From positions 82,807 through 146,806 of the forward strand of contig NZ_KB892901.1 in assembly GCF_000373985.1 (NCBI RefSeq): DNA of 64,000 bases, in the 5' to 3' direction. The position numbers and the translations under genes are program-made. Shown in pieces: positions 44,744 through 53,399 of the stretch (the first letter of the stretch is position 1; every line of letters starts with the position of its first letter). The notes beneath the pieces are model-generated. The model did no database searches and was not told the DNA's origin. It worked only from the letters and a program-made list of their open reading frames with translations. Origin of the DNA: Desulfobacter curvatus DSM 3379 (GTDB lineage Bacteria; Desulfobacterota; Desulfobacteria; Desulfobacterales; Desulfobacteraceae).

Positions 44744-45189
44744 TACTCTTCCTCCCGGATTACTTTATCCCCAACTGTCTTAATGAATTGATCCAGGATC
44801 TTGGCATCCTGCTCATCTGTTGGTCTCCAAGAGTTTCGGAGAACGCGGTTCCCTTCGGCATCAAAACTTATATCCGATATCACCACTTCTGTATATTTCA
44901 ACCTGGGATCTCCTTTGTGGTACGGCCAGACTTCAAAAACACGTAGGTTGTCTATTTTCAATTGGAATTTATCACAAATCCTGGGGACGATATATTCAAC
45001 GCAGTTGGTGGTCGGCACTCCCGTGTCATCTCCCTGGTCTACTAAAAGCATCCAGGCAGATTCGGTTGTTGCTTCATGAGCAATAATCAGGTGACAAAAC
45101 GAATCCATAAGGCTGGGATCGTTCTGCTCTTTTTCGGTCCCTGTGCCTTTCCAGTTGTAAATGGCTGAATATGTGACTTTAAAATACAT
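44743..45189 (-). CDS. hypothetical protein in the nuclease-like operon
   Basis: 148 residues, acidic, alpha/beta; recognisable strings such as LIIAHEATTESAWMLLVDQGDD and RVFEVWPYHKGDPRLKYTEVVISDISF do not match a family I know. It is coupled to the downstream nuclease-like gene by a TAATG overlap and follows the YwbE gene by 14 bp. Confidence 0.65.
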   Translation of the reverse strand: MYFKVTYSAIYNWKGTGTEKEQNDPSLMDSFCHLIIAHEATTESAWMLLVDQGDDTGVPTTNCVEYIVPRICDKFQLKIDNLRVFEVWPYHKGDPRLKYTEVVISDISFDAEGNRVLRNSWRPTDEQDAKILDQFIKTVGDKVIREEE

Positions 45190-45203
45190 GATGGATCTTA
45201 ATT

Positions 45204-45401
45204 TTAACCGTGTATAACCTTAACCCTACCAACAAGGCCATTTTTCAATCTAACTTTTATGCCATGGGGATGGAAAGGTGATTTTGTTAAAATAGTTTTT
45301 ACAACACCTTGCGTCAGAGCGCCTGTTCTTTGGTCTTTTTTTAAAAAAATCGAAACTGTTTGCCCTGATTTTATTTGCGCTCTGTTTTGTCCATCTGTCA
45401 T
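45204..45401 (-). CDS. YwbE-family (DUF2196) protein
   Basis: 65 residues from the ATG at 45401 (MTDGQNRAQIKSGQTV). The sequence VSIFLKKDQRTGALTQGVV and LTKSPFHPHGIKVRLKNGLVGRV is diagnostic of the YwbE family, whose length it matches. The frame extends to 45527, but that extension does not fit the family. Function unknown; predicted small beta-barrel. GAAAGGG lies about 12 nt upstream. First gene of the four-gene leftward operon. Confidence 0.85.
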   Translation of the reverse strand: MTDGQNRAQIKSGQTVSIFLKKDQRTGALTQGVVKTILTKSPFHPHGIKVRLKNGLVGRVKVIHG

Positions 45402-45742
45402 TATGGTTTTTACCCTTTCGCTATGGAATAAAATGAAATCAATCATAACAATGAATTCATCATTAATAAAACTAAACTTAAGGCTCATAGTACCGCTTAT
45501 TGATAATTCCAGGCATTTGTATCCCACAAAATGATTAAGTGTATTACATCAACTATGTTTTTTAACCTAAAGCAGCAAAATTATTATCTGGCTGGATGTC
45601 AAGTCCAAGAATCATGTGTTAAACTATAAGGCTTATTTATAAATTGAACTGAATAAGCGAGTTCCGGTTGATTCCAGCATCGAATCCTTTTATATTTAGA
45701 TACATTATTCTATCCAGAATTGAATCTAAAAAGGAATGCCCC

Positions 45743-46547
45743 ATGGATAAACAAACGACCGAAGTGTTAGAAACAAACTGACATTGCCTTGGTTGATCAA
45801 GCATATGAGGATTTGTCACAAATTTTCTCTAACCATCTTGAAAATGCTATGCAGGATGCTGGTAAATATCTGATCAAAACATTCTATGAGGATGATATCG
45901 AGTTGGCACGTAAAAAGGAATCTCCCAAAAATGAGTCATTAAATCAGCTAATTAAACGTCTCCAAAACAGATCCGCAAGCAGCCCTTCAAAATCGTGGAT
46001 ATATCAATCAATAGGTCTTGTTATTCAGGAGCATGACATGGAAGGAGAAAAGTATGTTTTCCAGACGTTTGGAAGACTTTCTTTAAGCCATAAATTGAGT
46101 CTTATTTCCGTCACAAACACCGATTCTAAAAAAGCATTAATCACTGCGGTTGTAGAGGAAAAATTGTCAGTTAGAGAACTTGAAAAACGAAAAAAAGAAC
46201 TTCAGGGTTCCAGTGAAAGAACGGTTGGCTTTTTAAGCATCTTAAATGATCCTGATAAATTTTTAAGTGATGATGCAAAAGGCCTTGTCGGATTGCCTGC
46301 TTTGAAGAAGGAACCGTTGAATAAGCTTAATAAATATAAAAAAAGGGCCACTTTAAAATATAATGAATGTAAAACCCGTATTGAAGAATTGCAGGAAGAG
46401 ATAGAAAAACAAAAATCATACGCTAAAGGATATCAGAAGCTAATTCCAACTATCGATAATGCGTTAAATATGAAAAAGTCTGCTAAGAAGAGTAGTTCTG
46501 ATAAAAAAGGTGATAATAACCAGGAAACGATAGAGACTGATGATTAA
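45743..46547 (+). pseudogene. coiled-coil hypothetical protein with a +1 frameshift near its start
   Basis: The ATG at 45743 has a good AAGGA site, but its frame stops after 12 codons (MDKQTTEVLETN, then TGA). Skipping one base at AAC-T-GAC joins DIALVDQAYEDLSQIF and a 252-codon open frame (TTG at 45789 otherwise needed). The product has a polar helical body, an Arg/Lys/Glu-rich coiled coil (about 190-225: LKYNECKTRIEELQEEIEKQKS) and a charged tail. Either a recent one-base insertion or a programmed shift at UGA-C. No family recognised. Confidence 0.6.
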
Positions 46548-46993
46548 AAAATAGAGCAATAGCGTTGCTATACCTATTTTCTGATATAAAAACTATCTAA
46601 GAAAAGACACTATATTATGAGAAATAACAAATATCTCCTGTGATAAATAGTGCCAACATCTATCAATATTAACTTGGCGGATGTTTATCTTAGAGATACA
46701 TGTTATTATGGGGTCCTGCTTTTTAGGCAGGACCTCATGAGGCTATTGCCGTTTTTGGGACGACATAAGCCATATAATCTGCAACTTAATTTTTGGCCAA
46801 AATACTTACCGAAATATACCACCCAAGGGCTCTATACACGACGGGCTTTTTTACCATTATTTACAGACATCAAACCTATCCACATCGGCTGTTAAAAATA
46901 GATATTTCATCAACTGGATAATGATCCTCATTTCAGATAAAAACAAAATTTGCAAAATATCCAAAATCAGTTAAGCAAAAAATAAATCCGTTA
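46548..46993. other. 446-bp intergenic region between convergent genes
   Basis: No supported gene. A frame of 81 codons at 46650-46895 (+) has no ribosome site. The TGTTATTATGGGGTCCTGCT... region has a short GTCCTGC/GCAGGAC hairpin (about 46712-46731) that could terminate the 45743-46547 transcript. Confidence 0.45.
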
Positions 46994-49297
46994 TCAAGAT
47001 GCTAACATATCCTTCAACCCGGTTTGTCTAAACTCCTTACTTGTAAATTTTCCGACATAACCTACTAATACTACAAGTTGTTTGGCTCTTGTTAGAGCCG
47101 TGTAAAGTAAGTTTCTGGAAACCTTACGATCCTGTTCTGATACATAAATAATCACAGCATCGAATTCACTGCCTTGGGATTTATGGATAGTTATGGCATA
47201 AGCAAGATCCAATTCTTTTATGTCATCATGATTGTAGCCTACTAAGCGCTCCCCTGGATAAGCAACGGTACATATTGAATGATGATCAGATCGATTGACA
47301 CCAATGTTTACGATGGTGCCAATGTCGCCGTTAAATACTCCTAAATCATAATTGTTTTTACAGTGGATGACCCGGTCTCCAACCCTAAAAAGTTTATTCT
47401 CAATCTTCAGCTGTGGTTTGCTTTTGTCATATGGGTTGATGATATCCTGCACCTTTTGGTTGATCTGTGATGCACTATGGTTCATTGGTGTGAGGACCTG
47501 AATCTCAGATGCATCCTTTTCTGACTTTAACGTTTTATACAACTGGCAGATAAATTCAGAAGCACTATAACCCGGTTTAATTACATTTGGAGCCTGGTCC
47601 CTTTTCATAAGATCAGGTTTTTCCCACATATAAGATCTCCTTGTCTTCACATGGTTAATGGCCGTATCATTTAATTCTTGACAACCAGCCTCTTTCGTAA
47701 AGAAAAAATAACAATCACAAAATTGTTCAGACATCTTAATTCCATTGATCTCCGACAGAATATACTTGGCTGAGAAACCTGATCTGATCTGATATGCATG
47801 GTGTAATATGAGAGAATTTTCAGTTTGACGAAACACCTTGGTTAACTGATATACATTAACTGCTTTGGAATCAATGAGGTCTCTTAAAATATTACCTGGG
47901 CCAATTGATGGAAGCTGATAATGATCGCCGACAAATAGGACCTGGGTGCTATCAGGTATCGCATGTAATAATGCTGCCAGGAGCCGGATATCCAGCATGG
48001 AAGATTCATCAATGATAACGAAATCTGTTTTGATACGGTTATTTTCATTGTACTGATAAAATTTTTCAGATTTACATCCAAGTAGGCGATGGATGGTTTG
48101 TACGTTCTCACCAGTTATTTCTGATAACCGCTGAGCAGCCCGCCCTGTTGGCGCTACCAAGTGGAATGTTAACGCCAGCGTCTTTAAAATATATACGATA
48201 AGTTTTAACGTTGCAGATTTACCAGTACCTGCGCCGCCACTGATGACAGAATATTTTGAGCAGACAGCACCAATAGCCGCATCTTTTTGTTCTTCACTTA
48301 ATTGAAATTCTTGTACTTGATAGCGTTTGACCAAGTCCTTGATCCAGTCAAGGTCAACTTCTGGTGGGATGTTGTTCCTTGATATCTTTTGAGCCACATA
48401 CTGCTCTTCTTCATAAATGGACGATTCATAATAACATGGCTGTGGAAGCTTATTGGGTGGAGCCAATAAATGCGATTTAACAAACTGTTGTTGTTCCATA
48501 TCGGTGAGGATATTGTTCAGATTTTCAGAAACATCTATACCCCATACTTTTTTTAAATACCTACTGATCTGGAGTACTGTCAGGTAACAATGGCCTAAGT
48601 TTTGACAATTCGTGAGGAGGTATGAGATGGCAGCTTGTATCCGGTCCTCGTTGTCAGGTGCGATACCGATGCTTAATGCAAATGGGTCTACATCGGGAAA
48701 TCTGATATCGTCCAGGTCTTCAAGCAACCGGTATGGGTTCTCTTGCATCTTGCCTTGGGTGAACCCGCCATAGATAGCGTATGCCTTAACTGCATGGGAA
48801 CAGGTCAACCCATGACGTTGAAGAAAGAGCATGATGTCGGTTGTGATGTTATGTTGATACCATGAGTCCAAGAGTAACGATATCTTTTTTGTTGATAGTC
48901 CCGGTACCTCGGTTAATGCGGTCATGGCGTTGGGATCGTTTAACACGTCTATGGTCCGTTTTTGAAAATGGTTGACGATCTTTTTTACTGTACTGTGACC
49001 AACACCGTTGATGATACCTGAGTTAAGATACTTTTTGATGGCAGTTGGTGTTTTCGGTAGTTGTTCATATGCGTACTCTGCATAAAATATAGGTGTACCT
49101 TCAAATCGCCAATCCCCTCGAAAGGACATACTGACGCCGATATGACATGCCGGTAAGTGGGTGATGATGGATATGGTTCTACGCTTGGGAGCAGGTTCCT
49201 TGATCTGTAAAAGAGTATATCCCGTGTTCGTGTTATGAGATACGATCTTTGTAACTGTGCCATGGATTCGATAATGGGGTTGTTTATGTTGGTTCAT
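46994..49297 (-). CDS. recD2: RecD2-type ATP-dependent DNA helicase
   Basis: 767 residues. N-terminal OB-like and helix-hairpin regions (GIINGVGHSTVKKIVNHF, EVPGLSTKKI), then SF1B motor motifs: GGAGTGKSATL (Walker A), VIIDESSMLD (Walker B), FVGDHYQLPSIGPGN, VFRQTENS, and C-terminal AITIHKSQGSEFDAVII and YTALTRAKQLVVLVG. RecD2 unwinds DNA 5' to 3' independently of RecBC. AAGGAT precedes the ATG. It follows the Gp2-like gene in the same direction after a 434-bp gap. Confidence 0.92.
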   Translation of the reverse strand: MNQHKQPHYRIHGTVTKIVSHNTNTGYTLLQIKEPAPKRRTISIITHLPACHIGVSMSFRGDWRFEGTPIFYAEYAYEQLPKTPTAIKKYLNSGIINGVGHSTVKKIVNHFQKRTIDVLNDPNAMTALTEVPGLSTKKISLLLDSWYQHNITTDIMLFLQRHGLTCSHAVKAYAIYGGFTQGKMQENPYRLLEDLDDIRFPDVDPFALSIGIAPDNEDRIQAAISYLLTNCQNLGHCYLTVLQISRYLKKVWGIDVSENLNNILTDMEQQQFVKSHLLAPPNKLPQPCYYESSIYEEEQYVAQKISRNNIPPEVDLDWIKDLVKRYQVQEFQLSEEQKDAAIGAVCSKYSVISGGAGTGKSATLKLIVYILKTLALTFHLVAPTGRAAQRLSEITGENVQTIHRLLGCKSEKFYQYNENNRIKTDFVIIDESSMLDIRLLAALLHAIPDSTQVLFVGDHYQLPSIGPGNILRDLIDSKAVNVYQLTKVFRQTENSLILHHAYQIRSGFSAKYILSEINGIKMSEQFCDCYFFFTKEAGCQELNDTAINHVKTRRSYMWEKPDLMKRDQAPNVIKPGYSASEFICQLYKTLKSEKDASEIQVLTPMNHSASQINQKVQDIINPYDKSKPQLKIENKLFRVGDRVIHCKNNYDLGVFNGDIGTIVNIGVNRSDHHSICTVAYPGERLVGYNHDDIKELDLAYAITIHKSQGSEFDAVIIYVSEQDRKVSRNLLYTALTRAKQLVVLVGYVGKFTSKEFRQTGLKDMLAS

Positions 49298-49731
49298 AAG
49301 TATGATCCTTGTGGGGAAAAATGTTGTAACTGTGTCGTATGATCATGTGGTTGATATATGCCTCTGGGTAATGATGTTGAGGGCGTGTTGGTGGGTGTTT
49401 ACCGATGAATAAAACCCGCTATACAAAGGGCTGTAAAACAGTTTAAATCAAACTAAAATCAGAAGACCATCTGAGACAAGATGTTGAAAAATATGATGAA
49501 TGATCAATCGAAGTAAGATCTGATAAGAAAATCATATAGTGAAATATTAAACGCGATATATACGGCTCAAATGAGAGAGCAAAATGGTTTTTATAAAACC
49601 TGCATATATCGAGGAAGATATGAAGATTTTAAAGTCTAAATATCGATATATCTTCCATCGTTCTTAATACAGAAAATGCTATAAATAAAATATCAACTAA
49701 ATAACAGATAACAGATAACAGATAACGTATG
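49298..49731. other. 434-bp gene-free AT-rich region between recD2 and the Gp2-like gene
   Basis: Should contain the recD2 promoter. It contains a 7-bp tandem repeat (49701-49727) right at the end of the Gp2-like gene and several A/T runs. No gene called. Confidence 0.5.
49701..49727 (+). repeat. iteron-like tandem ATAACAG repeat
   Basis: Three perfect ATAACAG units and a partial fourth (ATAACG) in tandem, 5 bp beyond the stop of the HUH-like gene. Short tandem direct repeats next to a replication-type gene are compatible with an initiator binding site; simple-sequence slippage is the alternative. Confidence 0.55.
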
Positions 49732-50337
49732 CTATTTAGGTAATCTTGAACAACCATATTCTCTTGTACGATATGGAGCATAACCTTTAGTTCTGTCTTT
49801 AGATAAATATGATAAATGCCTGAAACAATCATCAAAAGACTGTTTAAAATCTTCAGAGTTCCTTCGTATTTTGTGGCTACATGGTAAAGGATTGCCTTGC
49901 TCATCTTTACTGGAATATGTAACCAGGCCTTCGTTGTCAGAACCTATAGTTCGTTGCCAATGCTCCGTTGCTAATTTGTTAATCTTGTAAGGAGATTGAA
50001 TCTTATTACCATCGCATATAACGGCGACATGATAATGATGACGATCGTTCGATGTGCGCTCTCTTACCCATATTGAATGAGGATCTAATTTCTGTCTTTT
50101 AAGGTTTTTGTTAAAAGATGACATAAATTTTGAAATATGCTGGTTGCCTTGAGGAGGTTGGTACCCTAAAGGATATTTTAAATCAAATTTTGTGCAAAAA
50201 ACTTTGTTGTGTTTGGATATGGCATTTTCAAGCATCGTATGCGTTTTGTTTAATATGTGGGTATGACATCCCTGTTGTTTTTGTTCGTTGGTTAAAATGG
50301 GTGAATCTTTGTAGGTTGAATCATACGTGATAGACAT
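49732..50337 (-). CDS. inovirus Gp2/YagK-YfjJ-like protein with HUH motif
   Basis: 201 residues from the ATG at 50337 (AAAGGAGA 8 nt upstream); a longer frame to 50529 has no site. Features of the YagK/YfjJ C-terminal / inovirus Gp2 family: FMSSFNKNLKRQKLDPHSIWVRE, then DRHHYHVAVICDG, whose H-Y-H matches the metal-binding HUH of rolling-circle initiators, followed by LATEHWQRTIGS and a Tyr-rich C-terminus. In E. coli cryptic prophages these genes are of unproven function; inovirus Gp2 initiates replication. A local replication initiator is plausible. Confidence 0.7.
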   Translation of the reverse strand: MSITYDSTYKDSPILTNEQKQQGCHTHILNKTHTMLENAISKHNKVFCTKFDLKYPLGYQPPQGNQHISKFMSSFNKNLKRQKLDPHSIWVRERTSNDRHHYHVAVICDGNKIQSPYKINKLATEHWQRTIGSDNEGLVTYSSKDEQGNPLPCSHKIRRNSEDFKQSFDDCFRHLSYLSKDRTKGYAPYRTREYGCSRLPK

Positions 50338-50827
50338 AATAATAGTCTCCTTTAATTTGTGTTTTTGTAATTCATATTTGGATGCTTTATTGTGTATGAA
50401 ATAATTATTCGCAATATTTTTTAATTCGTTGAAGGACAATTCTATGTAGATAGATGAATAATTATTTTGGATGGTTAGGATACGTCCTGAAGATGAATCA
50501 AAATTAAAACAATAATTAAGATAGATCATGGGGTAATCAAAAAGGATAAATGAGGAGAGAATAGAAGGAATAAACGACCACCGTCTTAAAGATTGGTTAA
50601 AGGCTGTTTAATAATGACAATAATAAAGAGAGAATAGAGATATTATAATAAAGAGATAATAGGTATTATCAATAACCTATTAAAAATAATCTCTGATGAA
50701 AGTGAATTTAGGTAGAATTGCAAGACTTAACTTAATTGATTTACTATAATATAGTGTGACTGAATTAATGCAAAAACGATTTTCAATATCGATACAGTTA
50801 AAAAATTGCAAACCGGAGAGAAGCAAT
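50338..50827. other. 490-bp AT-rich interval with repeats, upstream of the endonuclease I gene
   Basis: Very AT-rich. Contains repeated AATAAAGAGA motifs (about 50624-50657) and an inverted repeat AATAGGT/ACCTATT (50658-50681). TATAAT at about 50746 could be the -10 of the rightward endA transcript. An open frame on the minus strand (50338-50529) is an artefact of AT richness. Candidate origin-like region, unproven. Confidence 0.4.
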
Positions 50828-51577
50828 ATGAAATTTTCAAAGTTAAGCTTAGGGCAAAAGTATATGGCATTTATAGCAATCTTGTTTTATCTAATCCCCG
50901 TGATTTCATTTGCTGGCGGCAACACCACTAACGATTCATTTTCCAAAGCTAAAAAGATGCTTCTCAAACAAGTGTACTTTGATCACCGGGAAACGTTTTA
51001 TTGTGGATGTCCGTTCACACCAGATAAATCCATCATCAAATCAGACAAATTCAGCCCGGATACCAAGCATTTCAAGCGTTCTCAAAGAATAGAGTGGGAA
51101 CATGTAGTGCCAGCCCAAAGTTTTGGTCAGTCCTTTAAGGAATGGAGAGAAGGTGATCCGGGCTGTGTGGACAGAAAAGGGAAATCATTTAAGGGCAGGA
51201 AGTGTGCTGAAAAGGTCAACATGGAATACAGATACATGCAAAGTGACATGTACAATTTGGTCCCTGCAACCGGACAGGTCAACGCTTTACGGTCCAACTA
51301 TTCTTATGCCATGATCCCTGGCGAACCCCGGCGCTTTGGCAACTGTGACATGGAAATAGAAGACCGGAAAGCAGAGCCCCGGCCTGAGATCAGAGGTGAC
51401 ATAGCGCGGATATATTTTTATATGGACGATGCTTACCCCGGTCATGGCGTTATCAGCAAAAAGAACCGTAAATTATTTGAGGCCTGGGATAAATCAGATC
51501 CGGTTGATGACTGGGAACGTGAAAGAGCCCGGCGAATGGAGAAACTCCAGGGCAATAAAAATAAATTTATTCAGTAG
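50828..51577 (+). CDS. endA: secreted endonuclease I (EndA/NucM family)
   Basis: 249 residues from the ATG at 50828 (GGAGAG upstream). Signal peptide KYMAFIAILFYLIPVISFA. Catalytic block IEWEHVVPAQSFG, with the beta-beta-alpha-metal His, and the family strings YMQSDMYNLVPATGQVNALRSNY and RRFGNCDMEIEDRKAEP; several Cys for disulfides. A periplasmic or secreted nonspecific DNase. Relatives are common in integrative elements. The MoCo-carrier gene follows 32 bp later. Confidence 0.9.
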   Translation: MKFSKLSLGQKYMAFIAILFYLIPVISFAGGNTTNDSFSKAKKMLLKQVYFDHRETFYCGCPFTPDKSIIKSDKFSPDTKHFKRSQRIEWEHVVPAQSFGQSFKEWREGDPGCVDRKGKSFKGRKCAEKVNMEYRYMQSDMYNLVPATGQVNALRSNYSYAMIPGEPRRFGNCDMEIEDRKAEPRPEIRGDIARIYFYMDDAYPGHGVISKKNRKLFEAWDKSDPVDDWERERARRMEKLQGNKNKFIQ

Positions 51578-51609
51578 AGGCAATTATTTGGAGATAGGGA
51601 AATAACCAA

Positions 51610-52062
51610 ATGATCCAAAAAATCATATCCGGCGCACAGACTGGTGCTGACAGGGCGGGAATAGATGCGGCCATAGAATCCGGTGTTGAATATGGCGGTT
51701 GGATACCGAAGGGAAGAAAAGCTGAAGATGGAACCGTACCGGAAAAGTATACAGAACTGACTGAAGTGCCCAGAGGCGGCTATCCTAAAAGAACTGAACA
51801 AAACGTCATTGATTTTGATGGCACCATTATTTTCACTTATGGAAAATTAACGACCGGTTCCGCATTGACTAAAAAATTTGCAGTTCAGCATAAAAAACCA
51901 TTTCTTCATATAGACCTGGACACTGCATTAAAGCCTTCCTCCACCATAAAAGCATGGATTCAGGAGAATAATATCCAGGTACTCAATGTTGCAGGCCGGA
52001 GTGCAAGCAAATCCCCAGGTATCTATGAGCATGTAAAAGGCATCATCTGTGAGATTTTATGA
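51610..52062 (+). CDS. putative molybdenum carrier (SLOG/YpsA-like) protein
   Basis: 150 residues. KIISGAQTGADRAGIDAAIESGV at the N-terminus is the signature of the bacterial 'molybdenum carrier' family, a Rossmann-like group placed in the SLOG superfamily that senses or processes nucleotide-derived ligands; GTIIFTYGKLTTGSALTKKFA and AGRSASKSPGIYEHV also match. The true ligand may be a nucleotide and not molybdenum cofactor. Overlaps the HD hydrolase gene by 4 bp, so the two probably act together. Confidence 0.85.
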   Translation: MIQKIISGAQTGADRAGIDAAIESGVEYGGWIPKGRKAEDGTVPEKYTELTEVPRGGYPKRTEQNVIDFDGTIIFTYGKLTTGSALTKKFAVQHKKPFLHIDLDTALKPSSTIKAWIQENNIQVLNVAGRSASKSPGIYEHVKGIICEIL

Positions 52063-52610
52063 AAGATAGAACCAACAACTGGTCACAGGACTCGTATATA
52101 GCTGCATACCGGTTTGCCGCTGAAAAGCATATCGGTCAAAAAGTTCCCGATACCGAATGGTCATATTTGGCACACCTCAGCATGGTATCCATGGAAGTCA
52201 TGGCCGCCCTTAATTACGAAAACAATATGGATGGAGATCTGGCCGTTCAAGCAGCCATCTTGCATGATACCATCGAAGACACAGATACTACCTATGATGA
52301 AATATTATCAGAATTCGGTAAAAGTGTTGCTGACGGGGTGCTTGCTCTCACCAAGGACAAAACTATGGAGAAGCAGGAACAGATGCAGGACAGCCTGAAA
52401 AGGATCAAACTGCAACCGAAAGAGATCTGGTTGGTCAAGATGGCTGATCGGATCACGAATCTTCAGCCACCTCCCTCATACTGGAATCAGGACAAAAAGA
52501 AAAAATATATGAAAGAAGCTCAATTGATTTTGGATGAACTCAGATCCGGCAGTGAATTTTTAGCCAACCGCCTGGAAGAAAAGGTCCTGAATTATCAGGT
52601 CCATATCTGA
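52059..52610 (+). CDS. HD-domain hydrolase, Mesh1/SpoT-like
   Basis: 183 residues. HD motifs of the SpoT/Mesh1 hydrolases: AYRFAAEKHIGQKVPDTEWSYLAHL, AAILHDTIEDTDTTYDEI (HD and ED), and VKMADRITNLQPPP. No synthetase domain, so it matches small alarmone hydrolases that remove pyrophosphate from (p)ppGpp. Translationally coupled to the SLOG-like gene. Signature details around the first His (SYLAHLSMVSM) fit metal binding. The substrate is inferred. Confidence 0.85.
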   Translation: MKDRTNNWSQDSYIAAYRFAAEKHIGQKVPDTEWSYLAHLSMVSMEVMAALNYENNMDGDLAVQAAILHDTIEDTDTTYDEILSEFGKSVADGVLALTKDKTMEKQEQMQDSLKRIKLQPKEIWLVKMADRITNLQPPPSYWNQDKKKKYMKEAQLILDELRSGSEFLANRLEEKVLNYQVHI

Positions 52611-52620
52611 ATGAAAATAG

Positions 52621-52649
52621 AAGGCTGGTGGGACGCTCCCACCAGCCTT
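52621..52649 (+). terminator. intrinsic terminator after the HD hydrolase gene
   Basis: A perfect 13-bp stem (AAGGCTGGTGGGA/TCCCACCAGCCTT) with a 3-nt loop, followed by ACTTTTGTT. It lies 11 bp past the stop codon and ends the endA-SLOG-HD unit. Confidence 0.85.
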
Positions 52650-53026
52650 ACTTTTGTTATTGCTCGGTTTTTTCTTAATGGGTTGGGAAATGAATCATAC
52701 CATCATTGCTCGTTTTCGTTTTTCTTAATGGTTTTATTTCAACCATTTCATGCTCTTTTCTTTGGATAAAAATATGGAAATTGTGCTATACTTAATAAAA
52801 TTCGAATTGGCATTGGTGTTAGTGCCAAAATGAATAAAATCCGACGGGTTCAAACTGTGCATTTCCAAGTCTCATGTTTCACGCATATTGGGGAATTAAC
52901 CTTCAAGAATGATGGTGAACATAGTTTTAAATGATTATTTTCACGAAGAAGATGCAACAGTTTCACTCCGATGATTTTATTCTATGACATATTCAGATCA
53001 TCGCTGACAGGCATTGGAGAAAAACT
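52650..53026. other. 377-bp interval between the HD gene terminator and the CheY-like gene
   Basis: No gene. Contains a duplicated motif (ATTGCTCG...TTCTTAATGG at about 52659 and 52704) and a TTGGCA/TGCCAA inverted repeat at about 52807-52828. The promoter of the signalling trio should lie in the second half. Confidence 0.45.
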
Positions 53027-53386
53027 ATGAAAATTTTGATTGTTGATGATACTAAATTATCACGAGCTATGATTATAAAACGCATCCCTGACAATGTGAA
53101 AAACAGTTCAAAAATTTTCCTGGGAACGAACGGTCGGGAAGCTGTGGAATTGTACAAGGAGATCAAACCCGATATTACTTTTCTAGATTTGACCATGCCA
53201 GAAATGGATGGTTTTAAAGCCCTTGAAATTATCCGCGCCTATGATCCGGATGCTCAAGTCTATGTTGTCACAGCCGATATCCAGGCTAAAGCCAGGGAGC
53301 GGATTATAGCTCTAGGCGCAAAGGGCATTGAAAAAAAACCCATAGATGAAAGCCGTATAGTACAAATCCTTGCTACTATTCAATGA
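53027..53386 (+). CDS. CheY-like response regulator (receiver only)
   Basis: 119 residues, one receiver domain and no output domain. Acidic pocket VDDTKLSR, phosphoacceptor Asp in TFLDLTMPEMDG, and the switch Thr and Lys in YVVTADIQ and IEKKPI. GGAGAAAAACT precedes the ATG. Followed after 13 bp by a CheC-type phosphatase gene and then a diguanylate cyclase gene, suggesting a self-contained phospho-relay. Confidence 0.93.
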   Translation: MKILIVDDTKLSRAMIIKRIPDNVKNSSKIFLGTNGREAVELYKEIKPDITFLDLTMPEMDGFKALEIIRAYDPDAQVYVVTADIQAKARERIIALGAKGIEKKPIDESRIVQILATIQ

Positions 53387-53399
53387 AGGATTTCTGAAA

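Noticed and set aside
46650..46895. 81-codon rightward frame
   Set aside because: No ribosome site, family or operon context; lies in a region of stop-poor noise between convergent genes.
49701..49727. CRISPR-like array
   Set aside because: Units of 7 bp without spacers; no cas genes anywhere in the window (the Cas4-like nuclease belongs to the recombination operon).
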